A stretch of 9,636 nt of DNA from Deltaproteobacteria bacterium (GCA_013138705.1 WTCF01000119.1:1-9636); one strand, 5' to 3'; numbered from the stretch's first letter, positions 1 through 6,690 are shown. Program-made: numbers and translations. Notes: generated by a model not told the origin, from the sequence alone.

Positions 1-188
1 TATTACCCGGTACCGACGGCCTGGTGCATATTTCCCAACTGGAGAACAGGCATGTAAAAAATGTAAAGGATATACTTGCCGAAGGTGACGAAGTCCGTGT
101 AAAAGTCATAGGTATAGATCAACAGGGCAGGATCAAGCTCAGCCGCAAGGCTGCCATGGACGAGCAGGGAGCTGCTGTTCAAAAGTGA
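1..188 (+). CDS. pnp: Polyribonucleotide nucleotidyltransferase (PNPase), 3' end only
   Basis: Only the last 61 codons are in the window (reading from base 3, stop TGA at 186-188). They encode an S1 RNA-binding domain: [12 protein letters not shown] near the start, then an [13 protein letters not shown] strand, and the closing GRIKLSRKA, which is the usual end of bacterial PNPase. PNPase is a phosphorolytic 3'-5' exoribonuclease of the RNA-decay machinery, and its C-terminal S1 domain grips substrate RNA. Other S1 proteins (such as ribosomal protein S1) also carry this fold, but the position immediately before an M16 peptidase and dut matches the pnp locus known from many Desulfobacterota. 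The stop codon overlaps the next gene's GTG start by four bases, which suggests translational coupling. Confidence 0.88.
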   Translation, partial: LPGTDGLVHISQLENRHVKNVKDILAEGDEVRVKVIGIDQQGRIKLSRKAAMDEQGAAVQK

Positions 189-1441
189 ACCAGCAATACA
201 ATAAATCCGTCCTTCCAAACGGCATTCGCGTGCTTACTGAGCGCATGCCAAATGTCCGCTCGGTATCAGTCGGTGTGTGGGTTACTATAGGTGCCAGGGA
301 CGAAGATGCCGGCAACTCCGGCATTTCCCACTTTATCGAGCATATGATTTTTAAGGGGACTGAACGGCGTACCGCCCTGGACATTGCCAAGGCCTTTGAC
401 CAGATGGGTGGATTTTCCAATGCCTTTACCTCCAAAGAGATCACATGTTTCCACGCAAAGGTACTGGATATCCATCTAGACAGGGTACTGGATTTATTCT
501 CTGATATTTTTCTCCATTCCAGATTTGACGACAAGGAAGTGGAAAGAGAACGTCGGGTCATAATGCAAGAGATCAGTATGCTTGAGGACTCCCCGGATGA
601 GTTGATACATGAGCTTTTTAACAAATTTTACTGGCCCGGAAGCAACCTTGGACAATCCATTCTCGGCACTGTTGACAACGTTAGCGCAATAAGTTCACAG
701 ACCTTGAAGGAGTTTGTAGGTAAGGCCTATGTAGGCCCAAAGGTCCTGATCACTGCGGCGGGTAACCTGGAACATGAGTCTTTTGTTGCCAAGATAAACG
801 AACTTTTCGGAGGCCTGGCCCTTATCAACGGCCATTCATCTCATTCCAGGCCTGTACCCCACCTTGGGGCCAAATTTATCAAAAAAGACCTGGAACAGCT
901 TCACGTACTGATGGGCTATGAAGGACCATGTACCTCAGACCCCCAACGCTATCCCTCACTGTTGCTTAACGTCATTCTGGGCGGATCCATGAGTTCCCGG
1001 CTGTTTCAGGAGATAAGGGAAAAACGGGGTCTTGCCTACTCAGTATATTCCTTTTCCTCCTCGTTCCAGAATACCGGGATGCTGGGAATTTATGCAGGCA
1101 TTTCTGAAAAACAGTTTTCGAAAACAGTGGAGCTAATGCACAGGGAGTTAAAAAAGCTCGCAGATCAATCTATTGAATACGATGAACTGGAGGCTGCCAG
1201 GGATCATATCAAGGGTGGATTGTTGCTCTCTGCTGAAAGCGCAGACAGCCGCATGACGCGTTTGGCAAAAAATGAAATAAATCTGGGCAAATTCGTCTCT
1301 TATGATGAGGTAATCCGCAAAATTAATGCAGTCACCCCTGAAGACATAAAGCAGATGGCAACACAGTGTTTGAAGGGGGGCTCTGCCTTGGTCTGTCTGG
1401 GGCCGACCCCGGATGGAGAGGCCATGCCGGAATATTTGTAA
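185..1441 (+). CDS. M16 family zinc metallopeptidase (processing-peptidase type)
   Basis: This 418-residue protein is a normal length for single-unit bacterial M16B peptidases, relatives of mitochondrial processing peptidase beta. The inverted zinc motif HFIEH is at residues 49-53 (ligands H49 and H53, catalytic E52). The third ligand is E129 in VIMQEI, exactly 76 residues after H53 as in the family, with E122 seven residues before it. The second M16 domain carries the conserved block [10 protein letters not shown]...REKRGLAYS at about 266-287. No signal peptide is visible, so a cytoplasmic location is likely. The GTG start is chosen because the conserved LPNGIRVL begins at residue 10, leaving no room for the later ATG. 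The start overlaps the pnp stop (GTGA), and the nearest purine-rich site (GGGAG) is rather far upstream, so translation probably depends on coupling. It likely degrades or trims peptides; the real substrate is unknown. Confidence 0.92.
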   Translation: MNQQYNKSVLPNGIRVLTERMPNVRSVSVGVWVTIGARDEDAGNSGISHFIEHMIFKGTERRTALDIAKAFDQMGGFSNAFTSKEITCFHAKVLDIHLDRVLDLFSDIFLHSRFDDKEVERERRVIMQEISMLEDSPDELIHELFNKFYWPGSNLGQSILGTVDNVSAISSQTLKEFVGKAYVGPKVLITAAGNLEHESFVAKINELFGGLALINGHSSHSRPVPHLGAKFIKKDLEQLHVLMGYEGPCTSDPQRYPSLLLNVILGGSMSSRLFQEIREKRGLAYSVYSFSSSFQNTGMLGIYAGISEKQFSKTVELMHRELKKLADQSIEYDELEAARDHIKGGLLLSAESADSRMTRLAKNEINLGKFVSYDEVIRKINAVTPEDIKQMATQCLKGGSALVCLGPTPDGEAMPEYL

Positions 1442-1446
1442 CAACG

Positions 1447-1574
1447 AATATCGAATATCGAACAAGGAATTTCGAATTATGAAGTTCTGTTGGCCCTTAG
1501 TACAGATGATTTTCGAGATTAAATATTTTTCTTTCCTTCGATATTCTGCGGTTCCTTGTTCGATATTCGATATT
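1447..1574. repeat. Large inverted repeat (intergenic palindromic element)
   Basis: The arms 1447-1469 and 1552-1574 are perfect reverse complements over 23 bases (core ATCGAACAAGGAA on the left). Weaker pairing continues inward (TTCGAATTATGAAG against the complement of CTTCGATATTCTGC). The element fills most of the 189-base gap between the M16 gene and dut. It resembles dispersed palindromes built on the TTCGATATTCGATATT theme that occur between genes in environmental bacteria. As RNA it would form a long hairpin and might end or attenuate transcription, but there is no clean T-tract, so I call it a repeat rather than a terminator. Confidence 0.85.
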
Positions 1575-1630
1575 TAATGATCTTTACTAATCGAACCTTC
1601 GCCACGGTATGAGTACAGGTTTTACTGAAT

Positions 1631-2113
1631 GTGATAGAATCCCTGTCCATTAGATCACCGGAAGGACTATCTGTAGTTGTACAGATAAAACGCCTGCCCC
1701 ATGCAGTTGACCTTGCTCTTCCTCATTACATAACCAGGCAATCAGCAGGCATGGATTTAGCCGCAGCGATCCAACACGATATCCTACTGCATCCAGGGGA
1801 AATAGGTCTTGTTCCCACAGGTCTTGCAGTAGCTCTGCCACACGGTTATGAATTCCAGATCCGGCCCAGGAGTGGACTTGCCATCAAACACGGTCTGACA
1901 GTAGTTAACGCCCCCGGCACTATTGACGCCGACTACCGCGGTGAGATAAAAGTCGGACTTATTAATCTTGGACCGGAGACTGTCACCATCAAGAGAGAAC
2001 AAAGGATAGCCCAGATGATCCTTGCCAGGGTCTGGCAGGCAAGCTGGCAAGAAGAGGATTCACTGCCCACAACCGCAAGGGGCGAGGGCGGCTTTGGTCA
2101 TAGTGGAGTTTAG
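1631..2113 (+). CDS. dut: dUTP diphosphatase (dUTPase)
   Basis: The enzyme hydrolyses dUTP to dUMP and pyrophosphate, keeping uracil out of DNA and feeding dTMP synthesis. All five motifs of the trimeric dUTPase family are present: AGMDLAA (39-45), PRSGLA (79-84), [13 protein letters not shown] (96-108, with the catalytic aspartate in IDADY, D99), RIAQMI and the C-terminal [11 protein letters not shown] arm that closes over the active site. The protein is 160 residues, slightly longer than usual. The first 15 or so residues lie outside the conserved fold, and GTG at 1631 is the only reasonable start because the following codons offer no ATG. The ribosome-binding site is weak (CAGG about 12 bases upstream). 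In related genomes dut often follows pnp and the M16 gene directly; here an inverted repeat intervenes. Confidence 0.95.
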   Translation: MIESLSIRSPEGLSVVVQIKRLPHAVDLALPHYITRQSAGMDLAAAIQHDILLHPGEIGLVPTGLAVALPHGYEFQIRPRSGLAIKHGLTVVNAPGTIDADYRGEIKVGLINLGPETVTIKREQRIAQMILARVWQASWQEEDSLPTTARGEGGFGHSGV

Positions 2114-2131
2114 ATAGGGCTGATACCTAAT

Positions 2132-2159
2132 TTTTCCCCGCCATGTCGGCGGGAGAAAA
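2132..2159. other. Hairpin after dut, unclear terminator
   Basis: Stem CCCGCC (2137-2142) pairs with GGCGGG (2148-2153) around the loop ATGTC. TTTTC (2132-2136) and GAAAA (2155-2159) extend the pairing past a single bulged A. The GC-rich stem follows the dut stop by 23 bases, as a terminator would. However, no T-run follows the stem on either strand, so factor-independent termination is doubtful. Confidence 0.5.
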
Positions 2160-2160
2160 C

Positions 2161-2190
2161 GTCTGTATTTGTCTGTGTGGGTCTGTGGCT
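2161..2190. repeat. Three tandem 10-base units GTCTGTNNNN
   Basis: Bases 2161-2190 read GTCTGTATTT, GTCTGTGTGG and GTCTGTGGCT: three exact 10-base steps sharing GTCTGT. Similar 10-base-period intergenic strings are scattered in environmental genomes. No function is evident. It ends about 40 bases before the next gene's start. Confidence 0.7.
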
Positions 2191-2230
2191 AATTCAAAAA
2201 ATATTTCACGTAGCGGAGCCATCGTAAGAA

Positions 2231-3409
2231 ATGCGGGAAATTGACCATGATACTGCCGTGAAATATATGTCGGTCTTTAAGAAGGCAGGGGCGATCTGCA
2301 AGATTGAAACAACTGACACTATTGAGAATCTATCACTTCAGGAAACTGAAAAAAAGGCAGGACCTCAAGACTCCGCTGGATCAGAGATGATAGTCTGTCC
2401 CAGATGCGGTCGGAAGCAGGCAAAATCAACAGAATGTATTGGGTGCGGCATCATCTTCGAGAAATACAAAAAGGTTGAAGGGTCTATAGCGCGAATGCCG
2501 GATTTGCCCGTACAAGGATCAGGTCAATACAGGCCTGAAAATTTCACGCCGTCCCTGGAAAAGGTCACTACAATGGGGAAATTTTCCCGCACATGGTCCT
2601 TGATGAGAGCCTCCTGGGGAATATTGATGAAAGATAAAGAACTGTTAATATTTCCATTTATTTCGGGGGTTTGCTGTTTTCTTGTAATGCTGTCATTCGT
2701 CATTCCACAATTTATCGGTGTCGACTTGCAGAATCTGGTGGAAAATCCATCAAAACACGGAACTTTTATCCAGTATATTATTCTGTTTTTATTCTATTTT
2801 TGTAACAATTTTGTGATCGTATTTTTCAATTCCGCTATTATAGCATGTGCAGTGATCCGAATGAGAGGTGGTGATCCGACAGTGTCCGATGGATTCCGGG
2901 CGGCTGTGGAGCATCTTCATCTGATTGCAGGATGGGCGTTGCTTTCCGGCACTGTGGGGCTGGCACTTCGTATTATAGAAGATCGATCGGCAATGTTTGG
3001 TAAAATCATTGCTGGCCTGTTAGGGATGGCTTGGACTGCAATAAGCTTCCTGGTGGTACCTGTCCTTATTGTCGAAAGTGAAACTCCTGTCAATGCACTA
3101 AAGGAATCTACAAAGCTCTTAAAGAAAACATGGGGAGAACAGCTGATCAGCAATTTCAGCTTTGGTTTTGTAATGTTTGCCCTTATGATACCTGCCTTTC
3201 TTCTATTGGTATTTTTCATTTCTGTTGGCAATATAACCATGATAATTATTTCTCTCGGCTTAGCTGCGACCTATGTAATACTTGTTTTTCTTGTTGGATC
3301 AGCACTTCAAGCCATTTTTCAGGCAGCAATATATATGTATGCTCGTGATGCTCATGTGCCGGCTGGGTTTCAATTAGAGCATTTTAGTAATGCTATGGGC
3401 CATAGATAG
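2231..3409 (+). CDS. Zinc-ribbon plus DUF6159-like multi-pass membrane protein
   Basis: This protein has 392 residues in three parts. Residues 1-26 (DTAVKYMSVFKKAGAICKIE) look like the tail of a small alpha/beta module found at the front of related proteins. Residues 56-72 form a zinc ribbon with CPRC (C56, C59) and CIGC (C69, C72), followed by the usual IIFEKYKK. Residues 118-375 match the DUF6159 pattern: FSRTWSLMRASWGILMKDKE, then about six hydrophobic helices (roughly 139-161, 180-208, 229-248, 257-281, 308-332, 335-368). It should sit in the inner membrane with the zinc ribbon in the cytoplasm; its function is not known. An in-frame TAA at 2225-2227 sits just before the ATG, so the N-terminal module cannot extend upstream and may be truncated. 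No good ribosome-binding site is seen. Confidence 0.75.
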   Translation: MREIDHDTAVKYMSVFKKAGAICKIETTDTIENLSLQETEKKAGPQDSAGSEMIVCPRCGRKQAKSTECIGCGIIFEKYKKVEGSIARMPDLPVQGSGQYRPENFTPSLEKVTTMGKFSRTWSLMRASWGILMKDKELLIFPFISGVCCFLVMLSFVIPQFIGVDLQNLVENPSKHGTFIQYIILFLFYFCNNFVIVFFNSAIIACAVIRMRGGDPTVSDGFRAAVEHLHLIAGWALLSGTVGLALRIIEDRSAMFGKIIAGLLGMAWTAISFLVVPVLIVESETPVNALKESTKLLKKTWGEQLISNFSFGFVMFALMIPAFLLLVFFISVGNITMIIISLGLAATYVILVFLVGSALQAIFQAAIYMYARDAHVPAGFQLEHFSNAMGHR

Positions 3410-3513
3410 CGTAAAAAAGAGGAGTCAGGTCTTCATTCTGTAGCGAACAAGTAAATTGTCCTCATTTATAGCACAGATTTGTCCGGTTTCATGAGAGTGA
3501 AGGAAGGCGGCTC
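3410..3513. other. Gene-free spacer with repeat-like sequence
   Basis: No reading frame of note. The string GAGTCAGGTCTTCATT around 3421-3436 resembles leader sequences that accompany dispersed transposase or REP elements in related genomes, from memory only. The stretch leads straight into the transposase remnant at 3514. Confidence 0.3.
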
Positions 3514-3630
3514 ATGAGATGGATGGAGGTGTTACAGGAGGTACGATTGATGAGGTTTGAAGAAACGTACGGTTACTGGAAGAAGAAGTCTTTGAGTCAG
3601 AACGGTTGGAGGGCTCGGTTTTCGTTTTGA
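3514..3630 (+). pseudogene. Remnant of a transposase N-terminus (ISNCY-like)
   Basis: This 38-codon frame starts MRWMEVLQEVRLMRFEETYG and continues YWKKKSLSQ before diverging and stopping. The pattern resembles the N-terminus of integrase-type transposases in which a VLQEVR..KFEEVYGRW segment leads into a helix-turn-helix beginning LTQEEAARLLG. Here the sequence stops resembling that family right after SLSQ, so the helix-turn-helix and the whole DDE domain are missing. A strong Shine-Dalgarno-like AGGAGG lies inside the frame. It is joined in the same frame to the PHP remnant that follows. The assignment rests on motif memory and is moderate; I am more certain that it is a fragment than of the exact IS family. 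Confidence 0.5.
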
Positions 3631-3917
3631 ACAGACAGGGGCGATCTTTCCATCAAGGGGCTGATTAAGGACATCACGATAGAGGAAGAAAAGGGGATCT
3701 TTCTAAAGATATCCGCCCGTAAAGGGCATTCTTTATCCAACGGCCATGTTGCCAGTCTGGCCAAAAAAACAGGTGCTCAACTTGTCATATCAACACGGAC
3801 CCCCATGCTCCCTAAGACCTGATTGATCAAAACTTGGCAAAGCAGGTTGTTTGTGGTGCTGGGTTGACCGAGCAGGATTTTGAGATCATGCAGAAAAATG
3901 GCTCTGTGTTTCTATAA
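3631..3917 (+). pseudogene. Decayed C-terminal part of a PHP-domain (histidinol-phosphatase-like) protein
   Basis: Frame A (to TGA 3820-3822) reads EEEKGIFLKISARKGHSLSN then GHVASLAKKTGAQLVIS, a close match to the C-terminal part of PHP metal-dependent phosphoesterases (family pattern: KGIxLEISARKGHSLTNGHVAxIAKxxGAKLVINTDTH). After about 3789 the match jumps frame: NTDPHAP, an in-frame TAA at 3813-3815, then DLIDQ...LAKQVVCGAGLTEQD, ending at TAA 3915-3917. The family continues exactly this way (DLIT...A..VALGAGL). So one frameshift and one nonsense change broke the gene, and the N-terminal metal-binding half is absent. The segment lies directly behind the transposase remnant, suggesting a deletion or insertion fused the two. 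No product is expected. Confidence 0.72.
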
Positions 3918-3977
3918 GATCATAATACGATTTTATCTATATGTGGAGGTTTAATATAAATAAAATACAATATATTG

Positions 3978-4006
3978 TTGACAAGCCGGGTGTAATAAGA
4001 TAAAAG
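3978..4006 (+). promoter_or_regulatory. Sigma-70-type promoter for the response regulator
   Basis: A perfect -35 TTGACA (3978-3983) is followed after 17 bases by TAAAAG (4001-4006, four of six matches to TATAAT). It lies in an AT-rich stretch about 57 bases before the response-regulator start. The next gene downstream is on the same strand, so a leader of about 50 bases is expected. Confidence 0.55.
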
Positions 4007-4062
4007 ATGCTAACTTGAAAAATGTCGTTATTTGCAACTTTTAGCAATCACTGGTGGTCAGC

Positions 4063-4515
4063 ATGTGCACGGTTTTGGTTATCGACGATGAACAAATGAT
4101 TGTAAGTCTGCTGCAACTAGCGTTAACAGAGTTCGGATATAATGTTGAAACTGCGACCGACGGCAGAGAAGGAATTCAAAAATTTGATAAAAAGTTCATC
4201 GACATTGTAATAACAGATATCTGTATGCCGGACATTGACGGCAAAGAGGTCGCTCGGCATGTCCGCAATTCCAGCCGCAAAACTACTCCGGTTGTCGCTA
4301 TTTCCGGAACGCCTTGGCTGCTTAAGGATAGCGACTTCGATAAGGTTCTTGCCAAGCCCTTCCCACTCAAAGCCCTGTATGACACTATTGAGCACCTGGC
4401 CAGTAAGCCTCACAAGCTGATAGGAAATCGCTTTTTGCGATTTGATCCGAAACTGCACTCCCAAGCACCACACACTAAATTTTTTAGCACTATTGGAAGT
4501 GATGTGGTCAAGTAA
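4063..4515 (+). CDS. Single-domain response regulator (receiver)
   Basis: With the ATG at 4063 the protein has 150 residues. The receiver fold occupies about 2-118: acidic pocket DDE (8-10), phospho-acceptor D52 in VITDICMPDIDG, the conserved serine of AISGTP at 81, and the lysine of AKPF at 98. The remaining 30 or so residues (NRFLRFDPKLHSQAP...) show no output domain, so it should act by protein contact, like CheY/Spo0F-type regulators. The ATG at 4063 is preferred over GTG at 4054 because GGTGG lies five bases upstream. No histidine kinase is nearby, so it is an orphan. It converges with the DUF4388 gene, a family often linked to two-component and gliding/motility signalling; a functional link is only inference. 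Confidence 0.88.
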   Translation: MCTVLVIDDEQMIVSLLQLALTEFGYNVETATDGREGIQKFDKKFIDIVITDICMPDIDGKEVARHVRNSSRKTTPVVAISGTPWLLKDSDFDKVLAKPFPLKALYDTIEHLASKPHKLIGNRFLRFDPKLHSQAPHTKFFSTIGSDVVK

Positions 4516-4711
4516 AAACGAACAAAGAAGGGCACTGCAAGGTATCGGGCGAGGAAAGCGAAGAGCGAACAAACCCGAGAAGGACAATAAGCAGTCCCCA
4601 ATATTCCAGGTGTCTAGGGCATACCTAAGTCACTTATAGGATCATTTATTCTGGAAAGTGGACTCCTCGGACTCATTGGTATCAGAGGCCTCAGGAGAAA
4701 GGCTCTGTATG
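4516..4711. other. Convergent intergenic spacer
   Basis: The gap between the convergent response regulator and DUF4388 genes. I see no coding frame with family resemblance and no convincing terminator for either gene. ATACCTAAGT at 4620-4629 recurs in the repeat region near 9015. Confidence 0.4.
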
Positions 4712-5206
4712 TCAGGAGGACCCTTTTGCCTCGTCCAGACGTGCAAGGCCCTCCAGGATCAAGTAATCAAGCCTTTCCTCAACAAGGATATCCTCTGAGT
4801 CTGGATAGATCTTGTCGTGGTAGACGAAATGCCCCTTCTCCCAAAAGAGAACCTCGAAGACCACCTCCCTAATCTGTTCGTGAACCGCAGAGACCAGGTC
4901 AGCATGATCCAGGAATCCATGTTCCGTAAGGATCTGTCCGATGCGCTTGCGGCCAGCTTCTTTGTGAAAGATTTGGAGGGCACAGTTCAGCTGTTCCATG
5001 GTGATCCACTCGTGTTCGACGAGCAACTGGCCGATTTTCTTCTTCTTGTTGTCTGCGCTGGCGTAAATAAGGTGCCCATCCTTGAAGTAGAAGCTCGCTG
5101 TATTGCCAGAGATTACGAATCTGAGCTCGCCGGAGAGCAAGGACAGGTTAAAGGCCTGTAAGACTGACGCAGGATTAAAGACCGAAAGGTTTCCTATCAG
5201 ATCCAT
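4712..5206 (-). CDS. DUF4388 (PATAN-type) domain protein
   Basis: With the start at 5206 the product has 164 residues. It opens MDLIGNLSVFNPASVLQAFN and continues LSLLSGELRF...SFYFKDGHLIYA (about 21-50), the signature of the DUF4388/PATAN domain. Two related helical units follow: KKIGQLLVEHEWITMEQLNCAL (57-78) and RKRIGQILTEHGFLDHADLV (86-105). The region then closes with EVVFEVLFWEKGHFVYHD. Such proteins occur in signalling systems of Desulfobacterota and Myxococcota and probably mediate protein contacts in the cytoplasm; no enzymatic residues are seen. The ATG at 5206 is chosen over one at 5260 because AAGGGT lies eight bases upstream and the DUF4388 domain begins right there; the longer form has no ribosome-binding site. 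It faces the response regulator tail to tail. Confidence 0.82.
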   Translation of the reverse strand: MDLIGNLSVFNPASVLQAFNLSLLSGELRFVISGNTASFYFKDGHLIYASADNKKKKIGQLLVEHEWITMEQLNCALQIFHKEAGRKRIGQILTEHGFLDHADLVSAVHEQIREVVFEVLFWEKGHFVYHDKIYPDSEDILVEERLDYLILEGLARLDEAKGSS

Positions 5207-5527
5207 CTCATACCCTTCATCGGCAGTGAGGGTGGCCTCATGTGCCGGCACCTTGGGCATCCGCGACGATTTGCGGCCACAGGTCCACCTTCTGCCACAC
5301 GGTTATTATGCACATCCTTCTTATCGGAAAAGAATGCCTTTTTGTTTACATCTAGCCCGAGTTTCCTACTTATGGAATGAGTATTATGCCAATAATACCA
5401 CAGCTACCTGTTTTTTCAATGAAAAATGGCGTGCTGCATCCCTGGGATGCTGTATACACTAACGCACGTCAGAAAGAGATGATGGGGTGAGATTCAGGGA
5501 TGAGCAAGCTTGTCCCCCAGATCACAT
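5207..5527. other. Gene-free stretch upstream of the DUF4388 gene
   Basis: No supported gene. It contains a short hairpin (GCATCC 5436-5441 with GGATGC 5445-5450), an inverted TTTTTC/GAAAAA pair near 5412-5426, and one copy of the dispersed TGTCCCCCAGAT motif at 5511-5522. I could not pick a convincing - strand promoter for the DUF4388 gene. Confidence 0.4.
5511..5522 (+). repeat. Dispersed motif TGTCCCCCAGAT, copy 1
   Basis: The 12-base string TGTCCCCCAGAT is identical to the copy at 9444 and shares TGTCCCCC with the three others. It lies just past the end of the small lipoprotein frame. Confidence 0.6.
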
Positions 5528-5659
5528 CTAGTCTGTACCGGGATACGATTTGGTTTCCTGATGTCCAGTGTATGGGGACGTGGCGCAGCCCGCGAAGAGG
5601 CCTACCGAAAATAAAAAAACAAAAAGAATCCATCTGAACGAAAAATAAATCCTTCTCAT
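5528..5659 (-). CDS. Very small lipoprotein, possibly a truncated gene
   Basis: This 43-residue frame begins MRRIYFSFRWILFVFLFSVG followed by LFAGC. It has a basic N-terminus, a hydrophobic core and a lipobox with cysteine at residue 25, and then ATSPYTGHQETKSYPGTD. Residue +2 after the cysteine is alanine, so outer-membrane sorting is expected. AAGGTG sits six bases before the ATG at 5659, better than the alternative ATG at 5674. The CATSPYTG start recalls lipoproteins such as M48-type periplasmic metallopeptidases (CATxPxTGR), so this could be the 5' end of a larger gene cut off at a TAG (5528-5530). It is also long enough to be a genuine small lipoprotein. An 82-residue overlapping frame on the same strand lacks these features and is judged a shadow. 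Confidence 0.55.
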   Translation of the reverse strand: MRRIYFSFRWILFVFLFSVGLFAGCATSPYTGHQETKSYPGTD

Positions 5660-5778
5660 CGGTTTCACCTTCATGAAAATCATAGGCAGGTTCTAATACC
5701 TGAGAATGTGACCACATGCTTTTCCAGCAAATTTCAGTCCGATATTCAGTATCTTATTTTTCTGGTGGCCACAGATGA

Positions 5779-6195
5779 TCACTGAAAAGAAGAAATAAAC
5801 TGACCAATTCGATTTGCTAATTCAACGCCTTGTGTAATTGAATCGAGATACTTAAAGCCTGAAGACATTTTACTATTTTGAGCATTTGAATAGTTCCGGA
5901 AAGCAGTGTAAGTTTTTCTTTGTTGCTCCAGCTCTTTGGATAAGTGAGTATGCTTGTCTTCAGACTCTTTTTGATGTGACCTTACCCTGTCCAAATCTTT
6001 TTTTTCACTCTCGCGATCACCCGATTCTTTTTCTTTCTTTTCCTCCAGCTCCTTGGATAAGCGAGCATATTTATCGTCAAGCTCCTTCTGACATGCCCTT
6101 ACTATTTCCAGTTCCTGCTTGCGTTTCTCCAATTCCTTTTGTCGATAAAACGCTTCTTGTCGTTTTACTTCAATCTCTTTTTGAGCGGCATACAA
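5779..6195 (-). CDS. Coiled-coil protein with a 39-residue internal repeat, 5' end unclear
   Basis: The product, read from TTG at 6195, has 138 residues, is extremely rich in E, K, Q and R, and shows heptad-like spacing over about 1-95. That is a long coiled coil. Two units 39 residues apart are alike: VRACQKELDDKYARLSKELE and VRSHQKESEDKHTHLSKELE; the underlying DNA is also similar, so a duplication is recent. The C-terminus (about 96-138, FRNYSNAQ...SSGFKYLDSITQGVELANRI) is not coiled coil and may be a small helical tail. There is no signal peptide and no family is recognised. The frame stays open upstream of 6195 without an ATG (KTYDCINDEQKKQLYAAQKE), while an ATG at 6227 lies in another frame. 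One more base in the A7 run (6200-6206) would join them. So the gene may be frameshifted or start at TTG. Confidence 0.55.
   Translation of the reverse strand: MYAAQKEIEVKRQEAFYRQKELEKRKQELEIVRACQKELDDKYARLSKELEEKKEKESGDRESEKKDLDRVRSHQKESEDKHTHLSKELEQQRKTYTAFRNYSNAQNSKMSSGFKYLDSITQGVELANRIGQFISSFQ
5928..6083. repeat. Two 117-base-spaced direct repeat units inside the coiled-coil gene
   Basis: CCAGCTCTTTGGATAAG at 5928-5944 and CCAGCTCCTTGGATAAG at 6045-6061 are 117 bases (39 codons) apart. Similarity continues on both sides, for example CTTTTTGATG against CCTTCTGACA. It marks an in-frame segmental duplication of a coiled-coil unit. Confidence 0.65.
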
Positions 6196-6368
6196 CTGCT
6201 TTTTTTGCTCATCGTTGATACAGTCATAAGTTTTTCAAGAAAAGACAGGTGCACCTCTCCTGTATTGCAACAAAAAAGCAAGAAAACAGTCGGGCTTACA
6301 AGCCTGTAGCAGCGCTGTTTTGGGACTCGGCAGTTGGAGAAGATCGTTGAGAAGGAAATTTTCGTCCG

Positions 6369-6506
6369 AAATACCGCTCCCGAATTTCTCGCATTATCGC
6401 TCTTTTTACTTCCATGGTGGTTATGAAGGAACTCAACGTTACGGACATTATTACAGGAGATGAGCATTTTGCGCATGTTGGCATGGGCTTTCGGAAGTGC
6501 CCCTGA
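6369..6506 (+). pseudogene. C-terminal remnant of a PIN-domain (VapC-like) toxin
   Basis: One frame reads KYRSRISRIIALFTSMVVMK then ELNVTDIITGDEHFAHVGMG and FRKCP before TGA (6504-6506). PIN ribonucleases of the VapC group end in the same way: KYRD..FS.TDC.SFVVMKEL.I..ALTFDRHF..AGF. Here the catalytic aspartate of the TDC motif is replaced by noncoding-looking residues, while the last acidic position (GDEHF) is kept. There is no frame upstream that could supply the N-terminal half with its first aspartate. It is a dead fragment, the third toxin-antitoxin trace in this region, and lies opposite the coiled-coil gene. Confidence 0.6.
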
Positions 6507-6535
6507 GACTGTAGCAAGTAGAAATTGTGGTATAG

Positions 6536-6549
6536 TGTCCCCCCATTAC
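6536..6549 (+). repeat. Dispersed motif TGTCCCCCCATTAC, copy 2
   Basis: Same 13-base core as copies 3 and 4 with one extra C. It is preceded by GGTATAG and lies between the PIN remnant and the winged-helix gene's promoter. Confidence 0.7.
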
Positions 6550-6585
6550 GTCCTTCTAACTCCGTACCCCAAAAATAGCCAACCC

Positions 6586-6606
6586 TGAACCGTGAACCGT
6601 GAACCC
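6586..6606. repeat. Tandem heptamer TGAACCG x3
   Basis: TGAACCG, TGAACCG and TGAACCC are contiguous, and a degenerate TTGAACC follows at 6614-6620. Such GTGAACC runs are common intergenic filler in environmental genomes; no function is evident. Confidence 0.75.
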
Positions 6607-6646
6607 TGGAATTTTGAACCTGAGTAGTTACAATACAAAAAATATC

Positions 6647-6674
6647 TTGACAAGTCCCGCTAATATGTTATGAG
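6647..6674 (+). promoter_or_regulatory. Promoter of the winged-helix regulator
   Basis: Perfect -35 TTGACA (6647-6652), 16-base spacer, and -10 TATGAG (6669-6674, four of six matches). The -10 overlaps the left arm of the palindromic operator, so a protein bound there would block RNA polymerase. Confidence 0.6.
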
Positions 6675-6690
6675 TAGATATACTACTCAT
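6670..6690. promoter_or_regulatory. Perfect dyad operator ATGAGTAG-N5-CTACTCAT
   Basis: Two perfect 8-base arms (6670-6677 and 6683-6690) flank ATATA, 13 bases before the regulator's start codon and over the -10 box. A half-site TGAGTAG also occurs at 6621-6627, upstream of the -35. The position fits negative autoregulation by the winged-helix protein encoded immediately downstream. Confidence 0.72.

Noticed and set aside
139..624. 161-residue - strand frame opposite the M16 gene
   Set aside because: Shadow of the M16 coding sequence; no family resemblance.
4123..4587. 154-residue - strand frame
   Set aside because: Shadow of the response regulator.
5103..5462. 119-residue + strand frame
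   Set aside because: First half is the shadow of the DUF4388 gene; the rest is intergenic with no recognisable motif.
5469..5717. 82-residue - strand frame (MWSHSQVLEP...)
   Set aside because: Overlaps the lipoprotein frame, which has a signal peptide, lipobox and ribosome-binding site; this one has odd composition and no motif.
5886..6218. 110-residue + strand frame
   Set aside because: Antisense of the coiled-coil gene; apparent repeats just mirror that gene's duplication.
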